A stretch of 64,000 nt of DNA, taken from assembly GCF_001949145.1 (NCBI RefSeq), contig NW_019091431.1, positions 124,001 to 188,000 on the forward strand. Reading direction: 5' to 3'. The position numbers were made by a program, and so were the translations under genes. This document shows, one piece after another, positions 10,012-22,000 of the stretch; positions within the stretch are counted from its first letter, which is position 1; each line of letters opens with the position of its first letter. The notes under the pieces are model-generated. The model made no database searches, was not told the DNA's origin, and worked only from the letters and a program-made list of their open reading frames with translations. The stretch is from Acanthaster planci (Eukaryota > Echinodermata > Asteroidea > Valvatida > Acanthasteridae).

Positions 10012-13000
10012 GTACAGTATTATCAATGGCGTTTACATTTCCTAACGATAAATATCAAAAGTACATGCATGTTGCCTCCTGTGTGATTTACAGCCATTTT
10101 CACACACCAATCAATTCAACAGTGTTCCCTGTTACAGAATGTCTATTTAGAGCCTTAGAAAAAGATCTCATTACAATTTCTCGGTTGGACATGTAACATG
10201 TGTAATATATGTATACCATCAACAATGTTACTAATTTGCAGTCATGCACACTGGGTGCAGCCCTTGAATTCTGTGCTCTTCCATCTAACTACCAACCTTT
10301 TTCCACACCTTCCTCATATTCCTCCGCCCCAGTTTGAGTGCCCTTATTTAAACAGGGGTATGAGAATTCAGCTTGTAGACTGATTTCAGGTTTTTTGTTT
10401 ATATGTATATGTAGATGTTGACCCAGNNNNNNNNNNNNNNNNNNNNNNNNNNNNNNNNNNNNNNNNNNNNNNNNNNNNNNNNNNNNNNNNNNNNNNNNNN
10501 NNNNNNNNNNNNNNNNNNNNNNNNNNNNNNNNNNNNNNNNNNNNNNNNNNNNNNNNNNNNNNNNNNNNNNNNNNNNNNNNNNNNNNNNNNNNNNNNNNNN
10601 NNNNNNNNNNNNNNNNNNNNNNNNNNNNNNNNNNNNNNNNNNNNNNNNNNNNNNNNNNNNNNNNNNNNNNNNNNNNNNNNNNNNNNNNNNNNNNNNNNNN
10701 NNNNNNNNNNNNNNNNNNNNNNNNNNNNNNNNNNNNNNNNNNNNNNNNNNNNNNNNNNNNNNNNNNNNNNNNNNNNNNNNNNNNNNNNNNNNNNNNNNNN
10801 NNNNNNNNNNNNNNNNNNNNNNNNNNNNNNNNNNNNNNNNNNNNNNNNNNNNNNNNNNNNNNNNNNNNNNNNNNNNNNNNNNNNNNNNNNNNNNNNNNNN
10901 NNNNNNNNNNNNNNNNNNNNNNNNNNNNNNNNNNNNNNNNNNNNNNNNNNNNNNNNNNNNNNNNNNNNNNNNNNNNNNNNNNNNNNNNNNNNNNNNNNNN
11001 NNNNNNNNNNNNNNNNNNNNNNNNNNNNNNNNNNNNNNNNNNNNNNNNNNNNNNNNNNNNNNNNNNNNNNNNNNNNNNNNNNNNNNNNNNNNNNNNNNNN
11101 NNNNNNNNNNNNNNNNNNNNNNNNNNTTTCTTATACACCTGGTTTGTACAAAAGTATGGGAACTTTCACATTTCAGCTTTCTTGTACACCTGGTTTGTAC
11201 AAAAGTATGGGAACTTTCACATTTCAGCTTTCTTATACACCTGGTTTGTACAAAAGTATGGAAACTTTCACATTTCAGCTTTCTTGTACACCTGGTTTGT
11301 ACAAAAGTATGGAAACTTTCACATTTCAGCTTTCTTGTATACCTGGTTTTTACAAAAGTATGGGAACTTTTACATTTCAGCTTTTTACTACCATGTACAT
11401 GTAGCTGTTGTCAGCTGTAATTTTAAGTGGCCACTCACACACCTGTTTAAAATAATAGAATTGAAAAGCTTCCTAAGCTTATCTTTATTACCCGTTGAAA
11501 AGAAAGTTGATCAGAGTTTAGAAGTATATTCCAAATGTGTCAGTTGTTATGCAAAATACACATACATGTACAAATATTGCATTGCATAGCCCTACAAATT
11601 TGTGAATGTATGTACAGACTACAGTGTGTACCAGAGTCAGTGTGATATTTAGAGTTAGTGTTTACGATGTTTTTATGGATCATTTTGAGTGAATTTTTCC
11701 ACATTTTTGTTTTACAAAAATACAGATGGAGGTGTCAGTGGAATGAAGCAACCCAGTGCATGAATGTGATGGATTTCTGGTTGGAAGCATCTGTTCCTTT
11801 CTGTCAATATGTTAATCCTTCAGATTTGGGGATGTTCACGTCTGCAGAGTGCTGGTGATATAATTTGTTAGATCAATATTTCAGAGCAAGCAGACTTTCA
11901 TTTTCTGCACTTCAGGTTTTGAATCTTAGCCACTTTTGAATCCTGAAATTCCCATCAGAATTGCCCCAAGATCAATCCTCCCCAAACGATAAAGTTTTTT
12001 TATTCCTCCCCCACTGCCCTGGATAGATCACATGTTGGCATTTCAATTCCTGAAATGAACTTTGAATCTTTACTTTGTAAATGCTGGTGATGTCATCTTT
12101 GTTTGATAATTCAACGTTTTGTTTGCCATTTGTACTTGTGATCACAGGAATCCTCAACAGGTCCCTCAAACTAGAGTTTTCATAAGAGGGTTTTGAAATA
12201 CATTGTACAGGTACTTATCAAGCACTTCTGTTTGAGGAATTATTTTCAGTGTAGATGAACCACCACATATTGCTGGCCATCCGTTAATTCATTAATATTT
12301 GTCATATTCTACAGACCTTGATCAAGTATACTTCTTTGGTGGTGGCTGTAGTGCATTAACTTAACTACAGTCTACTGTACTGTAGCTAGTCAGCTTGCTT
12401 GTCCGAACACAGTTTGGTGTCTCAATTTCCTTTTGAGGAATACTCGGGCATGTATTTATAATTACTACTTGTAGAAACACGTACATGCACAGAAAAAACT
12501 GCTCAAGTCTTGAAGTTTGTGTAATTTACTTAAATAATCTGAACAATTTTAGCAATGATAACACACTGGTGAACTGCTCCATTATGAGTCAGATTCCTCA
12601 ATTACCTTGGAATTTCTTTAATTACTTCTCCTGTTCTATTATGAGTTTATTTATAGGCAGAACAGCTGTTATCATTCCAATGAGAAAATGATGATGACAT
12701 TTCAGAATGCTTTGAATGACCACAACCTTGTCCTCAGATGTCTCGGGTCACTCCCTGATTCATTACCAAGATAACAGAACAACTTCACTGGCCTGGTTAA
12801 GAAAAATTTGCCCTAGAAATTTGTGTGTAAGAGGCTGATTGTGAAGTTCTGTATATATACATGTACTCATATCTTTTTTCTCTACACCAGTATTTGATTG
12901 CTGGCGTGTTACTCAATTAAGTACATGTACATGAAGTACATTTATGAAGTTTTTAATTAATTTAATTTAAGTTTATTTATGAAGTTTTTAATTGAAACTG

Positions 13001-16000
13001 TTTTGAATTTTAAACTGAAACCATTTTTAAGTAGCTTTAATTTTTGAGTTGCTTCCTTTTGTATTTGATGCTGTGTTAAAATTATGCACAGTGAGATTTA
13101 CAGAAATAAAGTTGTAGAAATAACAGCAATGCCACAAGATGTCCTGGTCTTTTCATAGCATTTTGTTATTCCAAAGTTCCATTTTTAAGGGAATTTGATT
13201 TATTAAATAATGAAATACAGAAACCAAGGACACCAAATTTTAGCAATTTGACCTTGGAAATCAGATTACAAATATGCATGTCCCATCTGCTTTTTGTTGG
13301 CAATATTGTTTTGATAAATCACCAACAAATGAGATCTATAGCTCAGCCTTAAAAAGATACAGTCATGCAATGATGCAAACAGTCAAGGACTTCCTGAAAA
13401 AGTGTGGCTAAGAGTAATTCAATATGGTAATAAAGAGTTCTGACAATATTAAAGTGAGATATACATGCACTTGATGGTGTAGTGATGTGCTAATGTTCCC
13501 AGCTGCAAAGCATTCTAGAAATGGCCACAGCATTCTGAATGAAAATCAAATTGATTGTACATGTATGTACAGTGTACATGTAGTGATTCATTTGTAAAAG
13601 ATGGCCTGTGTATGTGTACTATGGGTGACTTTTGAAGCATCTCAGAAATAAAAAAATTTGATGAAATTTGCCATGGATCATGTCCTGTGTCTGACGGCAC
13701 ATCACAATAAACTAAACATCTGGCTCTTGATGATGATGCTTATTCTCCTCCTAAACTACACAAACAGGTGCGTGCATAAGATCAGTGATGATGTCATGCC
13801 TGACCCATCTCCATCATCAACATCATAAAAAAATTATTCAACAGAAAAACATTATTGTTGAAAGAGTCATAATAATTATTTTTGTTTGACATTGATTAGA
13901 GGTTTCTTGTCAACTAGAGAGTCTTCAGAAATGCTGTTTTTACTCGGATCATGCTCTTTGCCGTTATACGTGTAGATAAATTATTCCCTTAGCTGTAAGT
14001 ATATGGATGACGTGATGTGCTGATGTGCGTAGGCCTCACGTGTAGTCTGTGGATTGTCTGATGATAATGTTAGTCTCCCTAGTGGTTTGCATGGCCAGTT
14101 GCACGCAAAATGAAGAACTGGACAATTTGATAGATTGCTTGTATGCCCTTCACACACATGTGCACACACCTAGTCTCATAAACAAAGTGGCCATGTATGT
14201 GTACAGTGCTGACGAAAATGGCTTCTTTTACAGTATAGGTGCGTATTGCTGTAGATGTTTTCATTTGAAGTTATTTTGGATTCGTAATGTAAAATGTAGT
14301 AGTTTAGAAATCTCACAGAATTTAGACAAGAAATCTATTGCATACATCATTATGTGTACATACCTGTATGCAACTGCACTCTTGGAACTCATTATGTTTT
14401 ACCTTCAAAGCACGCATGTACTGTATTTCCTTAGCTTTAATTTCCTTGCAACAATCTCTGAGTTTTTCTCACAATTATCCATCTTGGAGGGTAATTTTCG
14501 TTTGACTTTTGTCTCTTAGATAATAAGGATTTCTAGGATGAAATCAATGCCCTGCATGAATGTTTACATGTCTTGTGACTTATTTCATCTTATTTGACAA
14601 TTTACAATGTACATTAATGGTAGAGTGTATGTACCGTACATGTGTGTACACTGTACATAGACAGAATATTCAGTGTGTGTTACATTCATGTGGATTTAGG
14701 TATTTGTAGATGGTGAATATATAAAAACGTACTGCGAATATATGAAGCATGTTATTGGCAGCAGACTTCTGTTTGGTCTCACGTGAGCATTGTAGGAAGC
14801 TTCCGTTGTTAATGTACCGGGTATGTAGACTACATGTACATGTATGTACAGGTGTACATTATGTACATGTAAGTTGTTGGTCGATCTGTTTCATGGGATG
14901 TTGCCAGTTTTAAAGATGCGTGAAATCATAATGTGTTACCCTAAAGTTCATGAAAAATACAATGTACATGTATGAGCATCATTTTGTCAAATACATCCAG
15001 GGTACATTGTTTTCTACCAAGATAAAAATTTCCTGAAAATTCTTACAGCTTAATAGCCAAGTCTATGCATATTGATAATGGCCATCTTACAGAGGATAAC
15101 CAGTTGATGGTTCAGTGAGATAACTAAAGCCAATATCTTCACCATAATAGTCATAATGACCATTCCAAATGCTTATCAAGTGATAAAACTGTGACCTTGA
15201 CTTTTGTAATTTGGCAGACATGATTGATTACTGTTCCCTCTCTCTTACATGTAACGCTTGTGTTGAGTGTTGTTGTGTCTTAAGAACACTGAGAAACTGG
15301 TAGATATTCTACTACATGTATTTATGAAACCCTCATCACCTTAGAAGATTACTGTTGCATCACAGTCATTCATATGTGTGATTTATGTTCCGATATACAT
15401 TATTTTGTGACTTACATGTTTTTCAGAACATCACGGTCATGTACAATGTACTGGTAGGTGTACATGTATGTGTCTAGGGTTTTTTCTGGGTTTTAAACTA
15501 CTGACCAAAAACCTACATCATTCAATAAATCAAAATGGTGAAAACTAGACAGTTTAATTGAAGGACAGTCTTTTATTTTCCTAGTCTTTTTGCCACACTG
15601 CACAGAGTCAATTTGGCCTTCAGACATCATTGATCATTCCGTCACTAGGCCTCCAATTCTTTTACGGTACTTATACATGTACATGTACATGTAAGACCAG
15701 TTTATCCATCGATCAGGGGATTGTCATACATGCGATGACCATACCACAGATTAAAAAGAGTCTACTTGATTTGCTTCCAGCAATCAGAGAAAGATGATGT
15801 CATCAACATTTAGCTTTACTGTTTAAGGTTCCTCATCATTCTGTCTGCATCAATTATGCATTTTACATGTACATGTATGAAGCTGTTGACAAGTACAAAT
15901 CGAGTCATGGGAAATTATGAAAATTGTGTCTTATACCGTACATGTATTCATTTGACAATTTACTCAGTGCACATGTTTCATTGTGAAAAACTGAGTAGCT

Positions 16001-19000
16001 GCTTGCATGCTTTATTTACCCTGTACATGTCTGTATTAATCCACAGTACTTATGGTTCTGTACTGTGATGGGGGTTAAACTGCGTGCAGCATTTGACCTT
16101 TGATGGCAGTGTGTACATGTATTTCCGGGAATCATAGAGTAATTAAAAATATTCTTAGCTGTGCATGCAATGTGCACCATCTGTAGTGTTCATAAAGTAC
16201 AGGTAGTCTGAGTAAGCAGCCCAGTTTTAATTTGTGCATGGTTGTGCTTGTACATTGGTAGCAGGTGTCAGCCGAAGAAACTGCTTTGTTATCCCCGACA
16301 TGCCCAAAAGGTTTACAAAGTTTCTTGTAGTTCTGAAGGGTATACCACTGTAAATGGAACATGAGCCTCATTGTACATTTTGACTAGAAAGAGCCAGATT
16401 TGTCTTTCAAAACAGAAAGGTCACAAGGAAACACAACATGTGTGTCCACATGGGGCCGTGCTGATGTGGCAACTTCACATGCATGTCCAAATGACCTCAG
16501 ACGCACTTCATTTTGGGCAATGAGCATGCGCTGTTGGAATACCCAACTGGCTCATTGTTTAACATCACTTTTGTTGTTCATTTGTTTTATGTATATTTTG
16601 CTTTTTGCTTAAATTACAAACTCCATTCTCTGTGTATCCTGCTTGTTTGTAATTCCCAGATGATCTTGGCCTTCTCAGTGGGTCTCTGACCCCACCATGA
16701 TGGCAGCTTTAATTGCTTGGAGTTTACAAACTGGACAAGAGATTGTCAGATTATCCCTGGGAAACAGGAATCCCCTCCTGAACCTTTTAGCACACGGCCA
16801 ATGTCATTCTCCATGTAGGTAACTCATGCTTTGTGAGCCTGTGACAGCACGCTTTATTTCTTGACTTACTAACCAGAAACAAAGCTTTGTGTGGAGTGAC
16901 TGAGAGAATTACTAACTTCAAGCATGGTAGTTTCAACATGTTGAAGTAAAATTTACTAACACTCAAAATATCGATCATGTTTGGACTGGTATGTTCAGTT
17001 TTCTCAGACAGGAAATGTAACAGTATAGAAAGCTTGGTAAAGTACTTATAACTTGTAAGAATTAAGGTTTGCTTTATATCTGCTACAATCTAACTCGTAC
17101 AAGTACGTGTACATGTAGCTTATTAAAATACATGTACATGGAAAAGATTATTGCCTCTGTAAGAATAATGCATGCACCTGCACCAAGCATAAATTATGCA
17201 GAGTGACCCTTGTTACATCTAACGAATATTGCATACTAAGACTGAAAATACATTTACCATGGAAATTTTGGGAGTGATTTACACAAAAATGCTCAATCAT
17301 TTACCAAAGTCCGACAAAATGCATCCAAAAACAGTGACAGTGTAAAAAATGAGTAATTGTTGAATTTGTGTGTGATTAAAGACAAGCTCCTCCCCCGTCT
17401 TCCCCCTTCATCCTCACCTACCTTTGGATTAATTCAGCACCAGAATAAACATTACATATTCATAATATTTAGTTTTATTCTGTACATTTGATTCTCACAC
17501 ATTTACCGTTGTCATGTGGCAACAACAGCTGCTGCTGTCAATTGTGTGAATAAACAAATCTAATTAACATCCCAAGAATGGTAGTGATACAAAAACGTAG
17601 CATAGTTCTAAATCAAAATATTTTCAAGGTTGTTTGAATTGCAGCACTTTTCAGACCAGAATCCTTTTCAATATAAAAATGATTTAGGGCGGACTGAAGT
17701 TTTGGCTTCAATCATTGAATTAACTAGAACTTTTAATATCTGAAGTAATCGTGACTGTGTAAAGAAACATGTCCATGAACATGTACCTTTGTTAAGGGTG
17801 CAATGTACTTGAACTAGTATAAACTATCCCTATGGAAATTTAGTTGACCCTAACCTCACTGCGTACAAGCTTGTAGGAATCTTTTCCTTTACTTTTACTG
17901 GGACTTTACTTCCACATTATGACCACAGGAAAGGATTCAGTGGTTGTGTCTTCTACACATACATGTACGTGTACATGTAAATACAGGAAGGTACAATTGT
18001 TGACAAGGCCTAACCAACTCTCATCCAAAAACTGTAGTCACATATAGTGTCAGTTCACCATTGGGGAGTGTTGGATTTCCCAACCCACTTCCCACCACAC
18101 CAATGAAAACTTGTGTCACTGATGTGTAATACACAAAAACCGGACTGCATTGGTGAGGGAAGTTTCACATACATGTATATTGCCTGGTCGTTGTTTTGAG
18201 TGTGCCTGTGTGAACAACTCCTGGATAATAATTCATTGGTTTACCAGACCCAGGATTCTTGGCTGGCATGTTGTTTGTAATTCCTGTGGGAAGTCTGCCC
18301 AGTCATTACAAGAAAACCTCAGGAAAACCTGAATGTGGGCTTCAACTGGTAGAATTCTGAACAGCTGTGAAAGTGAACACAGACCACTTTTTGTGTTGTT
18401 TTGCACTTCATAATATGTTTGATTCTGATATGCCATATCTCTTGGCTTAAATCATTCTTCCTGTACATTAAATTTTGTTGCTTGGAGTGTTATTTTAACA
18501 TTTTAACTTGTTCAAGATGCCAACAACATGGTACTGCAATGGTAAGTATTCTGTGTCTGGTCTTCTTTGCATGAATGTAATGTCCAGTACATTTTACCTT
18601 CATGGACATTCATACAATTAACACATATTAATATTCATGACCTTGCAAACAAAACTGAAACTGGTAACGATACACTATTCATACATACATGTACATGTAC
18701 TAGTACATGTCATGTGTGAGTACTCAAAACCTTTGCTATATCTTTGAAATGCCTTGTTGCCTTCAAATGTAAAATTGGAATTTGTTTCCATTTTGTGTGC
18801 CTTAGATGATGCTGTCACCATGGCAACTGATGAAGAAGAAATCCTCATCCATGATGTAGCTAAGGAGCTGCAGCTGGGTGTGGCTCTCCTCTCTGGTGCG
18901 TTGAAGCATTGACATGGTTTGGGTTATAAATGTGTTTAATTTTGTTTTGGCCAAACAGACCTGGTATTTGTTTTTCTCCTAAATAGAGATGGAATTCTTT

Positions 19001-22000
19001 TTCTAAAGATATTCTGGCCCTTGTCAGAGGAATTCTAGATTCAGGCCTTGATTTAAATACATGTATAGATTTGTTAATGAATTGTACATCTCAAGATGTA
19101 CATAGCTTTATGAAATGTCATTCAGAATAGTTATTAGAGCCCAGTGATGTCATGAAACACAACATCTCTCACAACCAGTGCCTTCTTTATGTTGTATCTG
19201 CATGATACAGCATAGAACCTGTAGTCTCTCACTGCAGTCTGTTCACATATATTGTTTACAGCTGTTTACAGTTACATGTAGGTTGACAAAAAGGACAAAC
19301 AGGTGCTGATTATCGCCTGTGTAATTCCTCAATTGGATTGAGAATATCTGCTGGCTGAGCCACTGGGGTAAGCTGAAGCTACTATTCATATTTAAATTAT
19401 CCAGGTAAATGTCAACATTTGCTGTATCACAACCGTAGCTACACTTACCACTGATATTGCAAATCATCAATGAATATGTACAACATGTGTGATGTTCTGC
19501 TGTCTTGGAATTATACACCATGCATTGCTAATGGTTGTATGGAGGGTTTATTGATTATGGTGTGCAGTCACAGCTGTGCATGTGATTGAAGAAACAAGCT
19601 TGGTGATTTATTTCACTGGCACAGGCATCCATTTGTTCTGGATTTTGAAATTACAGGCAAAATAACACTCCACATGTTTAGCTCTGTGGAAATCTGTTAA
19701 CTCATTACATGTACATGTATGATCCTCCAGGAATGCCATTTGTCCCTTCAGCCTCTCCTGAGGGCCCTTCCTTGTCGAATTGATTAAAACACCTAACTTA
19801 CACACTGTACCTATGGGTGTAGGCACTACCCATAGGAAAAGATAAGTACAAGCCAGGACACTGAAATATCAACAGAAATATTCAGGATGTGCACATGAAT
19901 TACCCTAACTGTCCTCAATCCTTCACCTGTCGGAAGACTGAGGACTGTTAGGGTTAATTGTACATGTACCAATAGAAGGGTCAGTCTTCATCTTTCTTTT
20001 TTGTGCAGTAAAGTGTACATGTTTCTGAAACCATTTTGCCTATGGAAAAAAAATTGCCTCTGGCTAAATTTCCTAGATGTACAGTATTTTTAAATAAAAA
20101 AATGCAAAGAGTGTAAGTTTAGTGTATTTCCATGTTTGAATTTACATTCACTGCATTGTATCAGTATTTCAGTACGTGTACATAGTCTCTTATGATACAT
20201 GTGTGTCAAAACAGCAATACTGATAATAGTATTCTGTGATTTATGAGCAGTATGAATTTGTTTAATTTCAGCATCAAAGGTGAGATTTTAAATGCTATTC
20301 ATCAGTCAGTTCCCCTTGAATTTTGACTTTTTCCTTTTGAATAGAATGTCATGAGAATTCCCACAACTGAATGTTGTGCAAATGTTTATTTTAATGTTGG
20401 CCATGAGCAATTGTCACCGCTCTTTTTATGCAAGTTCCTTTAACAAAATGCAAGTTGAATTCATTCTTTTTTGAATTGGTGTTTTTATATTTCCTGGTGT
20501 TCTTTGTTTCATAGATGGATTATGGAACTTCTGTCATCTCAGTCCTGGCCTTAACTTGTTTTCTGTCATTTATTTTTGCTTTATTATTTTCAGGAGGCAA
20601 AACAAATGAAGGTTTTCCCATTATTACAATGCCGGAATGTCCAAAGTTTGATATCACGACAGATGATGAATTTGTCCGTCTACTAACCTATATAATCAGG
20701 ATACCAAGGTGAGTATTATTTGAATACTTGAAATGATAAAAAAAATCCAAGATTACTGAATCAAAAAATGTCATGTTAGGAATTTATTTATACAGTCAGC
20801 CAGAGGTCTGAATGTTTTATTAAAGATAAATTTTATTACATTAATTGTATATCTTCAGATAAAAAGTTAAACAAAGTAAAAGAAAAGTAACTCTATTCCA
20901 TTATTTGATTAAAATCAAAGAGGGGAGTTACAGAGCTAAAATAAGGGTTGGATAATTTGTTCTCCTAAGAGGAGAGGCGTGTTGACTTGGGTCAATTCTC
21001 AGTAGATTATGGTGCTTAGAGGAGGTAGGCGGAGCTTTGGTTTATCACTGTCATTGATTGTTTGTCCAGCTTTGGCCACCTGTTAACTCACCATGCTTTG
21101 CATGTACTAACCTTGTTCTCTCTTCCCTGTTGTTTTGTAACATGCAGCTATTTTAAAGGCTTGAATCACTCCAGGTAATCTCCCACATGCCTGATGCATT
21201 GTGTACATTGCACTGACTTTAAATTCTCAGTACCATTGACACTACCGTATTCATATGGTGAATCATTTCCATGCACTTTGCAGACTTACATAAAGTACTA
21301 ATTTCTTTTTTTAATTAAACATGAATTACGGTATGGATGCTGTGATTGCCTAATTCTGGAAAAAAGTTTCATTTACACGTACTTCACCTACATACGTACA
21401 TGTACCCGTACATATACATGTACTGGTACATGCATATGTACATATACATTGAGCATACATGTGTGCAGACATGTACATGTATATATCATGTATATTGGCA
21501 TAATTTTTGGTTCAACATTTCTATTCATTTCATGCAGTGATATTCTAAGCACTCATTTCGTTTGTATTGCAAAGTAGGCATAGCGCCCTCTATTGGTGAA
21601 TCTTGATAGGAAAAGCTTTTGAGCAAATGCAATATGTTGCAATCCATGAACATGCATACATTTTGTAATTTGCAAGCCTTCCAGCACAGAATGTTAAGTT
21701 TGGCTTGTTTTATTGGAATCAACATTGGTGTTGAAATTGTTTTCCTTCCGAATGCGTGATTCAGCAACTTTCAGTTATTGGAATGGTGCATGTAGTGACA
21801 TCATTAACTGCTAGTGTGGGTTAATTGGGAATTCTTGAATGTAAAAATGTTTCTTTGTCAGTAGATTAAAACTCATACAAATGCTTTTGGAAGGTAGTTT
21901 CCTCTAAATGTGAGATGTACATGTAGCAATATATGTGACCATATATTTCTGGCTCAGGATTTATCATAAATAAGTACTATGGGTAGGTGAGAATCAGTTA

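Larger units (their letters stand above)
10012..18516 (+). other. Large first intron with assembly gap
   Basis: No exon with both good splice sites and family similarity was found. It contains the gap, the 51-bp minisatellite and several TACATGTA patches. Open frames such as 14049-14519 are AT-rich and show no domain. Confidence 0.5.

Noticed and set aside
10386-11404. Open frames of 250-329 residues across the N gap
   Set aside because: Almost entirely undetermined sequence plus a 51-bp tandem repeat; no real coding evidence.
14049-14519. 156-residue frame with a hydrophobic N-terminus
   Set aside because: T-rich intron sequence, no domain, no splice context, irregular composition.
20273-20281. 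Apparent 8-nt microexon between TTTCAG and GTGAGA
   Set aside because: It would break the phase between the flanking Sec14 exons, which already join correctly without it.
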